Source: CAZSPL01 sp964608735 (GTDB lineage: Bacteria; JAJVIF01; JAPKYR01; CAZSPL01). Taken from it: DNA of 21,935 nucleotides. Shown here piece after piece: positions 14,844-21,935 of this stretch (positions are counted from its first letter, which is position 1; each line of letters begins with the position of its first letter). The DNA is taken from contig CAZSPL010000038.1 in assembly GCA_964608735.1 (NCBI GenBank), positions 1 through 21,935 of the forward strand, given 5' to 3'. The notes under the pieces were generated by a model. That model searched no databases and had not been told where the DNA came from. It saw only the letters and a list, made by a program, of their open reading frames with translations. The translations under genes and the position numbers were made by a program.

Positions 14844-15953
14844 CTATTTTTTCTCCGGTCCTCCCGCGCTGCTTCCGCCCCCCGCGAGTTCGCGAAACAT
14901 CTCGATGTGTTTCGGCTGAAAATCGAGAGTGCGTAGCGGGAACGGAATGACGATGCCTTCCTCGTTGAACCTCTTGTGGATGCGCTTGACCAGTTCGTGC
15001 TGTATCTGGAACTGGGAAAGATAATCGCGGCAGGCCACCCTTACGCGGAATGTTATGCTCGAATCGCCGAACTCCCTGAACCAGATGTATGGTTCATCTT
15101 CCTTGACTGTCCCCGCGATTTCATCGATCACACCTTGGGCGACTTCTTTCACCACCCGCTCCACCTGTTCGAGGTCGCTGTCGTAATGCACCCCCACTGT
15201 AAGAAGGAGATACAGTTTCGATTCGGGCGCCTGGAAATTTATCACCACGCTGTCCACGAGCTTCGAGTTGGGGATTATCACGTGGTTGTTCGTCAGAAGC
15301 CTTATACGGCTCGCGCGCCAGCCGATATCATCCACGAAACCCGTCTCGCCGGTTTCCAGTTGCACGAAATCCCCCACATTCACCGATTTATCCATCATCA
15401 CGAACAGCCCGGAGAAGAAATTCGCGAGGGTGCTCTGAAGGGCAAGGGCGATGGCAAGAGTGCCGATACCGAGACTTGCGATGAGGGGCGAGATGTTGAT
15501 GTGCAGGCTGTCGAGAAGTATCAGCGCGCCGATGATGAATATTATCCCGCGTATAAGTCCCTGCAGGATGCCGTGGCTCAGTTTTACCGTGGTCGATTTC
15601 TTGTCATGTTCGCGGAGCATCCCGACAATAAACCGGTCGAAGAAAATAACCACCGTGACGATTATCACCACGGTCGTGATGAGATACATGTAATACTCGA
15701 ACGTATCGTTCATCGGGAGGACTTTCCAGACAAGCGAGAAACCCGTAAAAACTATCACTATAGTAAGCGGAGTGCTCACGGCATCGAGAATGATATTGTC
15801 GAAACGTGTGGGAGTGCGCATCGCGGCCTTCTTCAACCTGCGGAACACCAGCGCTTTAACTGTAAGAAGCACGACGCACCATAATATGAACACAACCGGG
15901 CCGAGTACCCAGTTGATCTTGAGCCAGTTGGTGATTGTATCCATTACAGACAT
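14844..15953 (-). CDS. MscS-family mechanosensitive ion channel
   Basis: 369 aa. Small-conductance mechanosensitive channel that releases solutes under osmotic downshock. Four N-terminal helices (about 14-38, 60-80, 88-112, 132-150) precede the pore helix ASLGIGTLAIALALQSTLANFFSG, whose Gly/Ala-rich face and Q-x3-N are typical. The beta-domain follows (VNVGDFVQLETGETGFVDDI, then TNNHVIIPNS), then the C-terminal alpha/beta vestibule. A longer reading to 16097 exists but would translate through the 26-nt hairpin repeat. The ATG at 15953 has GGAGG 7 nt upstream, so the short form is correct. The Gly-Ser-rich tail ends in GGPEKK. Confidence 0.94.
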   Translation of the reverse strand: MSVMDTITNWLKINWVLGPVVFILWCVVLLTVKALVFRRLKKAAMRTPTRFDNIILDAVSTPLTIVIVFTGFSLVWKVLPMNDTFEYYMYLITTVVIIVTVVIFFDRFIVGMLREHDKKSTTVKLSHGILQGLIRGIIFIIGALILLDSLHINISPLIASLGIGTLAIALALQSTLANFFSGLFVMMDKSVNVGDFVQLETGETGFVDDIGWRASRIRLLTNNHVIIPNSKLVDSVVINFQAPESKLYLLLTVGVHYDSDLEQVERVVKEVAQGVIDEIAGTVKEDEPYIWFREFGDSSITFRVRVACRDYLSQFQIQHELVKRIHKRFNEEGIVIPFPLRTLDFQPKHIEMFRELAGGGSSAGGPEKK

Positions 15954-16028
15954 CCGCTTGCCTCCAATAACATCATGCCTTCCCACGAAACGGGATTCGT
16001 GGGGATACGGGTACCACACACTTCCGAT

Positions 16029-16054
16029 GTTTCGGGACACCCCTGTCCCGAAAC
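16029..16054. repeat. Perfect 11-bp hairpin, copy 2 (GTTTCGGGACA arms)
   Basis: Identical arms to the hairpin at 7010-7035, differing by one base in the 4-nt loop. The shared block extends left by CCGAT. It lies 76 nt upstream of the MscS start, and a related GGGTTTCGGGTACC follows at about 16064-16077. Confidence 0.8.
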
Positions 16055-16110
16055 CCGGGGATCGGGTTTCGGGTACCGCACACTTCACTGTGCGCAAACC
16101 CTATAAACCT

Positions 16111-16152
16111 GGTGCCACGGGTACGCGAGTCCGCGAGCTTACCCGTGTCTTC
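16111..16152. repeat. REP-like inverted repeat, copy D (short form)
   Basis: GGTGCCACGGGTACGCGAG (16111-16129) and GAGCTTACCCGTGTCTTC (16135-16152). The arms match copy B at 10.1 kb, but the centre is only a few bases. Confidence 0.75.
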
Positions 16153-16178
16153 TCTGCCTATCAATCAACCAAACCCGT

Positions 16179-16241
16179 GTGGCACGGACAAGCATCGACC
16201 AGTCATCATCATACTACCCCCCCTCAAAGCTTGTCCGTGTC
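16179..16241. repeat. REP-like inverted repeat, copy E (abuts DUF2461 stop)
   Basis: Left arm GTGGCACGGACAAGC (16179-16193), identical to copies A and C. Right arm GCTTGTCCGTGTC (16229-16241), identical to copy A. The right arm touches the TAA stop of the minus-strand DUF2461 gene with no spacer. Confidence 0.8.
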
Positions 16242-16937
16242 TTACCACGGCAACCCGAGCGCGTCGCACAAAAATTTCATCAACGGCGATGCGGTCTGGT
16301 AAATCTCCACCACGCTGTCATACAACCCGCCGCCGGTGATGGTCCTCTTCCCAAGCCCGAGCCCCGCCCAGAAATCCTTCATCTTGATGTATTCAATATA
16401 CTTGTGCTCCGGGTCATAACCCTTCGGCGGACGCACGAGGCTGTCCCCGCCGACATCGCCGAGAAGCGATTTGAATTTCCGTCCGCCGATGACCTTCTTC
16501 CATTCGCCCGGTTTCGCCGCTATGCGGTCACGGATGATGCCGAGCACCACGTTGTCGGGATGCCATATCCCGCCGCCGATGTGGCTCTCGCCGATGCCGA
16601 TATGGAAATAATACCCCGGCGCATGGGCGTCGCGCCCGGTTTCGTGACGGAACTGGCACGCGGCATGCGTCTTGTACGGCGTCTTGTCGGCGGCGAACCG
16701 CGTGTCGCGATATATGCGGAACATCGAGCCGCCGACGGGCGATGGGTCGGCTACGATGTGCTTCGATATCTTCGCGAGAGGAGCCCGCATCGATGCGATG
16801 AACTCCTGCATCGGCTCCTTCACATCGTGCTCGTACCGCCCCTTATTCGCCTTGAACCACTCGCGGTTGTTGTTCGCGTCGAGCTCTTCGAGGAACTTGT
16901 ATGTGGCGTTCGAGAATGGTGACCGCATCGTAGGCAA
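16242..16937 (-). CDS. DUF2461 (TIGR02453) family protein
   Basis: About 231 aa. Matches the DUF2461 family, whose function is unknown. Visible family blocks: FLEELDANNNREWFKANKGRYE near the N-terminus, FRIYRDTRFAADKTPYKTHA in the middle, PGYYFHIGIGESHIGGGIWHPDN, and LGIIRDRIA. Length fits the family. The TTG at 16937 is chosen because AGGAG (16949-16945) stands 7 nt upstream. The GTG at 16958 has no ribosome binding site, and the ATG at 16928 is 16 nt away from it. It begins 30 nt past the stop of the AlbA_2 fusion gene, so it may now be cotranscribed with that acquired module, though its base composition matches the rest of the chromosome. Confidence 0.88.
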   Translation of the reverse strand: MPTMRSPFSNATYKFLEELDANNNREWFKANKGRYEHDVKEPMQEFIASMRAPLAKISKHIVADPSPVGGSMFRIYRDTRFAADKTPYKTHAACQFRHETGRDAHAPGYYFHIGIGESHIGGGIWHPDNVVLGIIRDRIAAKPGEWKKVIGGRKFKSLLGDVGGDSLVRPPKGYDPEHKYIEYIKMKDFWAGLGLGKRTITGGGLYDSVVEIYQTASPLMKFLCDALGLPW

Positions 16938-16967
16938 TTGATTGCTCCTTTCAAGCACAGCTCTTGG

Positions 16968-19280
16968 TTAAACAACAACATTCAAGCGTAAATTCCCCTC
17001 ATCATCAATCATTCCCGGCTTATCATAGCCGAAGGAACTGTAGAAAAACTCCGTTACAAACTTGCTGACATTCTTCCCGCTGAAATCATCCCTTCCAAAT
17101 AAAACCGGCTCAAGGCTGAGATGCTGGTTCTTATCGAATTTCCTTTCATAGCAACCTCTCATTTTGTCAGAATTATAGCCAAACATATTCGTATATCTGC
17201 CTAATCCTAAACCTTTGATGTTCCATAGGCGCGCTTGAACAAGAATATCGTCATTTATCACCATGTAATCATAAATCCGTTTAGCGAGCATAAAGAAACT
17301 GAATGGATACTCGCAGATCGCCCATGGATACAGTAATTTCTTGTCTTTGGGGCCGTAGTCTGACCTTACAAAAGATTCAAAAATATTGTCAGCGTCCGGG
17401 GCTTGCTGCAATAAAAACTCAAGCGTTCCGTTCATGCTCAATTCTAATCTTGAATTATCACGTGTCTCTATCTTTACTTCTGCGATAAGCGATTCACTCA
17501 TCGAATTCACGGTGTCCGTACGGCCAACAACCCAGCCGCCATACCTGTCATCCGGTGGGTGTTTGAGAAGCTCTTTTAGTTCACTATTATTCTGGAACTT
17601 AGTAATCTCTCTTGCATTCTGCATTTTACGTGCAATAGGCAGAATCGGGACACAGCAAAGGGATATTGCGTAATTATTTCCCACTTCAAAGGCAATTCTT
17701 TCAGTTCTCTCGGCAAGATATTCTCTTGTTCGCTCAATTCTCTTCTCTAAAGTTTCCTCCTGTACCGGGAAACTCACTTCGTTCCGCCCTTCCCGCTCAA
17801 TCATCAGCTCTTGTATCTGCTGATGGGTCATTCTTGCTCTGGTATCCCCGTCTCTAACCCAGAATTCCTGCTTACCGTCGGATGTAACCATGTGCGGCCG
17901 GTTTTTTGATTCAGGAACGAATACAACAACAAATCCCTTATTGCCATCTTCAGCTGTTCTTACAACTTGAATTTCAAGTCCCTTGATGCGAGGTTCGATT
18001 GAGCTCTGGCTTACTTGTCTTATCCTCAGCGACTCAACCGTAGGATTTTCAATAGGGGTTTTCACCAAAGATTCACCATTTTCAGAGACGCCGATAATTA
18101 TCCTGCCACCGTTTTTATTAGCGAATGCAGAGATATCCCTTGCGATCTCGAGATTGCCCTTTCTTTCCGCATAACAATCCCCTTTGTAATCGAGCGTTTC
18201 TCCCTCTGGAGCATTCGAATCAATAAGGGCATTTAAATCGCTTGCTGAAATTTTTACTTCAGGTTTAGCATCGAAGTCCATGCCTGTCAAAGCCTCCCAT
18301 ATCCTTCTCATTTCAGATTCAAATACTTCATCAAATGCATCCTTGCTTAGGGCTGATTCATCAATAGAAATATTTTTATTCCCAGCCTCCCGAAGAATCC
18401 TGACTACTTCAAGAAACATCGGCTTTATCAAGGTCGAACGTATAAGTGGTGGTTTCTGCTCGAAATCCTGTTCTCCAAGCGTGTGATATATTCTTGAAAT
18501 GTTGTCGAATAATGGAAGCCAGTTAACCCAGCCAGGCGGACGTTCTCGCCCTATCCCAAGCACTTCCCACCATTTACCGGGATTTTCAAGAGAGAAGTAC
18601 TTTTCCCGCCCGACGCTCTGGCTTTCAACAAGCCCCGATAATGACATCTCTGTTAATGCATCATACACGCTTTTTTGAGAATATAAAATGTCTCTCGCGA
18701 TAGAGCTTGGATAGCCCCTCTCGTTTGTGAGTAGATATGCGATGATTTCCGCTCTCGATGACAATCCAAACAGTGATCTTAACTTGAATATCAGGTTTGC
18801 GCCGGAATCTACGGGTATCTCAGAGGACATCTGTCTCAACTCGAAATCATTCCTTAACAGACCATGCTTGAGAAACGTTTCGTTCGGATGGTCTGAATAG
18901 GGAAGCTCTCTTCCATCCTTGGAAAAAAACAGCGGTTCCCGTTCAGACACCGGATTCCCTTCAAGATGCTTAAGCAGTAGAGTCCATTTGTTGTCGTTGG
19001 TCTTGTCCGATAACAGACTACACACGGCGGCAAGGACTCCCCTCTTAGCGTGAGAATAGGCTTCTATGCCCGTCCTCATTCGCCGTACATTAATCCATCT
19101 TCCGTTTAAAACCAGCCAATCGAGAACTTCGTCGAATAACCTCGGATCATAACGCCCGAAATCTAAGGTGAAAAGTAAAAGCGCTTCGGGGTCCATAACG
19201 CTGTCATCTCTGCCGGGAATAACACCTGCCAGCCCCATCTGGGACCATTTGCCCCACAGGAACTGAAGTGCCTGTTCCAT
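16968..19280 (-). CDS. Winged-helix protein fused to a Schlafen AlbA_2 domain
   Basis: 770 aa. Residues 1 to about 260 resemble the winged-helix partner commonly encoded next to DUF6036-like nucleotidyltransferases (MDPEALLLFTLDFGRYDPRLFDEV, then LFGLSSRAEIIAYLLTNERGYPSSIARDI as the helix-turn-helix region, and WVNWLPLF). Residues about 358-485 are an AlbA_2/Schlafen domain: ETLDYKGD (Glu361, Asp364, Lys366), ARDISAFANKNGGRIIIGV, RPHMV and FWVRDGDTRARM. A charged helical stretch (about 500-530) and a 235-residue C-terminal part of no known family follow. AlbA_2 domains bind nucleic acid, and in Schlafens they cut RNA. The start is the ATG at 19280 with AGGAAGG upstream, 13 nt past the nucleotidyltransferase stop. 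AT-rich codon use differs from the neighbours, suggesting transfer. Confidence 0.82.
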   Translation of the reverse strand: MEQALQFLWGKWSQMGLAGVIPGRDDSVMDPEALLLFTLDFGRYDPRLFDEVLDWLVLNGRWINVRRMRTGIEAYSHAKRGVLAAVCSLLSDKTNDNKWTLLLKHLEGNPVSEREPLFFSKDGRELPYSDHPNETFLKHGLLRNDFELRQMSSEIPVDSGANLIFKLRSLFGLSSRAEIIAYLLTNERGYPSSIARDILYSQKSVYDALTEMSLSGLVESQSVGREKYFSLENPGKWWEVLGIGRERPPGWVNWLPLFDNISRIYHTLGEQDFEQKPPLIRSTLIKPMFLEVVRILREAGNKNISIDESALSKDAFDEVFESEMRRIWEALTGMDFDAKPEVKISASDLNALIDSNAPEGETLDYKGDCYAERKGNLEIARDISAFANKNGGRIIIGVSENGESLVKTPIENPTVESLRIRQVSQSSIEPRIKGLEIQVVRTAEDGNKGFVVVFVPESKNRPHMVTSDGKQEFWVRDGDTRARMTHQQIQELMIEREGRNEVSFPVQEETLEKRIERTREYLAERTERIAFEVGNNYAISLCCVPILPIARKMQNAREITKFQNNSELKELLKHPPDDRYGGWVVGRTDTVNSMSESLIAEVKIETRDNSRLELSMNGTLEFLLQQAPDADNIFESFVRSDYGPKDKKLLYPWAICEYPFSFFMLAKRIYDYMVINDDILVQARLWNIKGLGLGRYTNMFGYNSDKMRGCYERKFDKNQHLSLEPVLFGRDDFSGKNVSKFVTEFFYSSFGYDKPGMIDDEGNLRLNVVV

Positions 19281-19293
19281 GAAATCTTCCTTC

Positions 19294-19887
19294 CTATAGC
19301 CCTTCAACAACCTCACCAAATCCAAGTTTTTTCAGCATATCGATGAGAATCAATCTAAAGCCTGGCGAAACATCCTGAGTCAGACACCACTGGAAAGCAC
19401 TGCGCAGCTCCTCGACAGTCGGTATCAATGAGAGAAGATCATCTGCATGCTTGCCTGGTCCCTGTTCAGCCGGCTAAAGCTTTAAATGTATCTGGTCATA
19501 TCTGCTTATAAAATATATCCTTAACCTGCTCCCGAAGTCCTTATACTCCATCCTTTTCTCAATACCCTGCGGTAATCCATCCTCGACAAGAACAGAGGGC
19601 TCGGTGTTTAGCCATCCTTCTTGCAGGTTAAATTGCGTAGCGACAAATTCTGCAGCCGCTTGGATCTCTTTTGGAAGTTCTTTAATCATCCGAAGCTTAA
19701 GCTCGCTGGCGCTATCCCTTTCGACAATGGCCATTAAATCGATATCTTTCGTTGGCCTGATTATGAACCCCAGGCAGTTAAGGGCAGCTCCGCCAATCAC
19801 CACGAATTCAAAGTGCGGAGACTCAAGCTCCTCAAGGTATTCCCCGAGAGCATGCAGTAAATCATCGATTTGCTTGCCTTCAAACAT
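19294..19887 (-). pseudogene. DUF6036-like nucleotidyltransferase with one in-frame amber codon
   Basis: From ATG 19887 an open frame of 137 codons ends at TAG 19476-19474. The same frame then continues 59 codons (starting PAEQGPGKHADDLLSLIPTV) to a second TAG at 19296-19294. Both parts look like one nucleotidyltransferase-fold protein: VIGGAALNCLGF (Gly32, Gly33) and TKDIDLM (Asp48, Asp50) are the active-site motifs, and IHLKL-stop-x-A-x-QGPGKH-DDL sits where the family has a Tyr-Ala-Ala type stretch before QG-GKH. A single nonsense change (TAC or TAT to TAG) explains it. The remaining possibilities are sequencing error, a truncated but active protein with intact motifs, or amber suppression. 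It is the first gene of the module and precedes the AlbA_2 fusion by 13 nt. Confidence 0.75.
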
Positions 19888-19922
19888 TATTACTTCTACC
19901 TCTTATCATAAGTGCTATAACT

Positions 19923-19951
19923 ATAATATCTTGCTTTTAAAGCAAAATCAA
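19923..19951 (-). promoter_or_regulatory. Promoter of the nucleotidyltransferase-AlbA_2 module with palindromic operator
   Basis: Minus strand: -35 TTGATT (19951-19946), an exact 17-bp spacer and -10 TATTAT (19928-19923). The spacer holds the perfect 7-1-7 palindrome TTGCTTTTAAAGCAA (19931-19945). A repressor bound there would cover both promoter boxes. This is the usual design of self-regulating toxin-antitoxin operons. The bound protein is unknown; the winged-helix region of the second gene is a candidate. Confidence 0.65.
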
Positions 19952-20035
19952 TACCTAAAGTGCTTAAAAGTTGTCCGTTTCCGAACATTTAAGCTTTCGG
20001 CCACATCCTCTACATCCGCCCATGTTCCTTAGCGA

Positions 20036-20129
20036 GTGCCGTGGACGAGGTTAAAGCCAAATAGCTTGGACTTGTCAATCCTTGAAATGTCGCGCTTGTC
20101 CCCCTTCTACTCCAAGACGGACACGGCAC
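20036..20129. repeat. Element with GTGCCGTG terminal inverted repeats, next to gap
   Basis: GTGCCGTG at 20036-20043 and its exact complement CACGGCAC at 20122-20129 enclose 78 bp, and the arms extend with mismatches inside. The assembly gap begins one base later. This looks like a small non-autonomous element or a fragment of a larger repeat that broke the assembly. Confidence 0.5.
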
Positions 20130-20130
20130 C

Positions 20131-20140
20131 NNNNNNNNNN
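20131..20140. other. Assembly gap (10 N)
   Basis: Ten ambiguous bases join two contigs. The true distance is unknown, so sequence, possibly a mobile element, may be missing between the AlbA_2 module and the right-hand lipoprotein. Confidence 0.95.
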
Positions 20141-20177
20141 ATAGACGTCTTATAGATGTTTTCCCGACCGATATCGC

Positions 20178-20206
20178 TTGCGCCCGGTAGTAATAACGAG
20201 TATCAT
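20178..20206 (+). promoter_or_regulatory. Candidate promoter of the PKD lipoprotein
   Basis: TTGCGC (20178-20183), a 17-bp spacer, then TATCAT (20201-20206). The -35 box is weak. The leader would be about 55 nt, and CCGGAGG at 20255-20261 is the ribosome binding site. Confidence 0.4.
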
Positions 20207-20267
20207 TAATCCATTAAGGGATGCGTATTGCTGTGCGCTTCCATTAAACTATTTCCGGAGGTTTATC

Positions 20268-21935
20268 ATGAGATGTAGATACATCCTCCTCCTCGCGATG
20301 ATATTTCTCGCATTTTCAATCGGATGTTCCGGCGGCGGCACGCCGGTTACGCCCGACGGTAACACCGCCGGCGGCCTGCCCTACGCGGCGGTCGAGAATG
20401 GACCGGCGCTTCCCGCCGATGCGGAGCGCACCGAAGCCGGCACATTCAATGCAACCCGGATACCTCTCGGGCTGTATGAATTCGCCGCCGACCCGGTCGC
20501 GGGAACGCTGAGTATCGCTCCGATGAGAGTCGCCCAGATGCATCTCAACGGCGTGTTCTATCTCGAAAGCGGACCGGTCAACCTTCTCGAACTCGCGGGC
20601 CTCCCGCAGTTCTCACAGGGCGGCAAGCAGCTCGATGTCAATATCCGGATCACGCATCCCAACACCGACCCGACCTTCACGGCATTCGACGTGCATGGAA
20701 TACTGATGTCCAAGGGAAGCATCGGCGACTGGGACGACTCCGGCGTTAAGATACCCGGCCCGGAAAAAACCCATTTGATGAACGCCGACGGTTTCACCCG
20801 GTGGTGGAATCCACGCGAGTTCAAGAACCATGGTATTTACGGGTTCCTCGCGGGTGAACTGGGCGGCGATATCCCGGTATTCCAGGCCGCGACGGTGAAC
20901 GGCTACAAAACATTCGCCGACGGCCTCGGGGCGATGTCGGATATGAGCGACCTTGACCCGGCGTCGCGCGGAATGTTCCCGGCGGGCGCGAATATCACTC
21001 GGCATTACACAATATGGCTCGGCGGCGGACTCCTGTTCAACTACGCGGTCGATGCGTCGTGGGCATTACCCACGCACATACCGCCCACACCGCCAGGCGA
21101 TTTCCCTCTGAAGGCGAACATGCTGGAGCCGTACTGGATAGAAGTCGAAGAATGGAACAACACGCTCTGGTATGAACCTCTCGTTAGCCAGGGCGGCAAC
21201 GTGTTCTATTACATCACCATACACGACTGGCAGGGAGCCGATACTATCGGCCCCGCGACAATCGAGATCCCCGAAATCGGTATCAATTCAGAGCTGACCG
21301 AGATAGCGGCGGAGGATGCGAACAGCATCAAGTACGATTTCCGCGCCATAGAGCCGGCCCTTGTATCGAACGAGGACCTCGAAGTCCTCATCTCGGTGGA
21401 CTCGACAAACGGAACATATCAGACCGAAGCGACCGATGTAGACAAGCCGCTGAGGTCATACATTTATTTCAAGACCGGCGTAGACAGCACATCGCCCGGC
21501 GAAAATCTCCCCCCGGTATGCTCGATGGCCGCAACCACCAACACCGCGATACCCGCGGGCGGCTCGGTTTCGTTCGATGCATCCGGTTCATACGACCCGG
21601 ACGGCTCCATCGAAGAGTATAACTGGGACTTCAACGGCGACGGCATCTACGGCGATACATTCGACACCGGCACTCAAATCAAGCCGACGAAATTCTTCAG
21701 CGAAGCCGGAAATTTCAATGTTCGTCTCGAAATCAAGGATGACGATGACGCGACCGATGTGAGCGATATCGTGCTCGTCAATGTAACCGTCGGCGACAAC
21801 ATAATGCCCTACGCCATCGCCGAAGCGACTACCGACACGGAGATCATGTCCGATGAGACGGTTACTTTCGACGCGTCAGACAGCTACGACCCCGACGGGA
21901 CCATCGCACAGTATCTGTGGGACTTCGACGGCGAT
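20268..21935 (+). CDS. Secreted lipoprotein with PKD domains (runs off right edge)
   Basis: 556 codons are visible with no stop before the edge. The ATG has CCGGAGG 6 nt upstream. The signal peptide ends in SIGC (lipidated Cys20), followed by a Gly-rich linker. Residues about 60-400 form the same unnamed domain as in the 791-aa lipoprotein (RWWNPREF, VNGYKTF, SRGMFPAG, RHYTI, FNYAVDASW, EPYWIEV, DWQGAD). A PKD domain follows at about 413-507 (SFDASGSYDPDGSIEEYNWD), and a second starts at about 511 with the same TFDAS-SYDPDG-I-YLWDFDGD pattern and is cut by the edge. PKD domains are Ig-like modules of surface and secreted proteins, often in adhesion or polysaccharide binding. More PKD copies may lie beyond the edge. 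Confidence 0.9.
   Translation, partial: MRCRYILLLAMIFLAFSIGCSGGGTPVTPDGNTAGGLPYAAVENGPALPADAERTEAGTFNATRIPLGLYEFAADPVAGTLSIAPMRVAQMHLNGVFYLESGPVNLLELAGLPQFSQGGKQLDVNIRITHPNTDPTFTAFDVHGILMSKGSIGDWDDSGVKIPGPEKTHLMNADGFTRWWNPREFKNHGIYGFLAGELGGDIPVFQAATVNGYKTFADGLGAMSDMSDLDPASRGMFPAGANITRHYTIWLGGGLLFNYAVDASWALPTHIPPTPPGDFPLKANMLEPYWIEVEEWNNTLWYEPLVSQGGNVFYYITIHDWQGADTIGPATIEIPEIGINSELTEIAAEDANSIKYDFRAIEPALVSNEDLEVLISVDSTNGTYQTEATDVDKPLRSYIYFKTGVDSTSPGENLPPVCSMAATTNTAIPAGGSVSFDASGSYDPDGSIEEYNWDFNGDGIYGDTFDTGTQIKPTKFFSEAGNFNVRLEIKDDDDATDVSDIVLVNVTVGDNIMPYAIAEATTDTEIMSDETVTFDASDSYDPDGTIAQYLWDFDGD

Larger units (their letters stand above)
19888..20267. other. 380-bp divergent intergenic region with promoters, inverted-repeat element and assembly gap
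   Basis: Contains the module promoter (19923-19951), an element with GTGCCGTG termini (20036-20129), ten N (20131-20140) and a likely promoter for the right-hand lipoprotein (20178-20206). AAGTGCT occurs as a direct repeat at 19910-19916 and 19958-19964, on either side of the module promoter. I see no complete gene here. Confidence 0.7.

Noticed and set aside
15954..16097. N-terminal extension of the MscS protein
   Set aside because: It would translate the dispersed hairpin repeat, has no ribosome binding site, and adds nothing resembling MscS. GGAGG supports the ATG at 15953.
19474..19476. Recoding of TAG as pyrrolysine or another amino acid
   Set aside because: No pyrrolysine genes or recoding hairpin are visible, and other genes in the window end normally at TAG. 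A nonsense mutation or base error is simpler.
20029..20106. A 25-codon minus-strand frame inside the GTGCCGTG element, reading GDKRDISRIDKSKLFGF and ending VHGTR
   Set aside because: It looks protein-like but has no start codon, has a TAG just upstream, and is next to the gap. It may be a gene remnant, but there is not enough to annotate.

Overview
The window comes from a Gram-negative-type bacterium. Supporting this are an ExbB/TolQ-ExbD/TolR energy-transducing pair, lipobox lipoproteins, LipA/LipB, and CorA and MscS inner-membrane proteins. Most of it is moderately GC-rich, with good Shine-Dalgarno sites of AGGAG/GGAGG type and occasional TTG or GTG starts. I cannot place it in a phylum. 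The archaemetzincin, YARHG, BNR/Asp-box and PKD lipoproteins and the 10-N scaffold gap fit a metagenome-assembled genome of a little-known lineage, but that is inference.

Layout: (1) 1-2615, minus strand: a tightly packed operon reading membrane-anchored archaemetzincin, MoxR AAA+ ATPase, a 268-aa unknown protein, and the start of a membrane protein that runs off the left edge. The last two junctions are overlapping start/stop codons. (2) 2737-3774, minus: a PseG-like GT-B nucleotide-sugar hydrolase or glycosyltransferase. (3) 4044-6992, plus: ExbB/TolQ, ExbD/TolR, a TonB-like protein whose C-terminal domain is not TonB, then a six-helix protein matching only the membrane half of fused spermidine-synthase transporters. 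(4) 7139-8696, minus: the lipoate pathway pair lipB-lipA, with a convincing promoter and an upstream hairpin. (5) 8810-9862, minus: an anchored YARHG-domain protein. (6) 10343-11089, minus: a GNAT/FR47-like acetyltransferase. (7) 11201-13576, minus: a 791-aa lipoprotein with Asp-box beta-propeller repeats. (8) 13752-14834, plus, and 14844-15953, minus: convergent CorA and MscS genes. (9) 16242-16937, minus: a DUF2461 protein. (10) 16968-19887, minus: a visibly more AT-rich, probably acquired module. It holds a nucleotidyltransferase-fold gene interrupted by one in-frame amber codon and a 770-aa protein that joins a winged-helix partner region to a Schlafen-type AlbA_2 domain. (11) 20268 to the right edge, plus: a second lipoprotein with two PKD domains, whose N-terminal domain matches that of the 791-aa lipoprotein.

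The intergenic spaces at about 7.0, 10.1-10.3 and 16.0-16.2 kb hold a family of related imperfect inverted repeats. The copies with GTGGCACGGACAAGC arms all lie just past the stop codon of a minus-strand gene. The same spaces hold two perfect copies of a second small hairpin. The strongest candidate for a new system is the nucleotidyltransferase plus winged-helix/AlbA_2 module, which has its own promoter with a perfect palindrome between the -35 and -10 boxes. This arrangement resembles self-regulated toxin-antitoxin or phage-defence loci.
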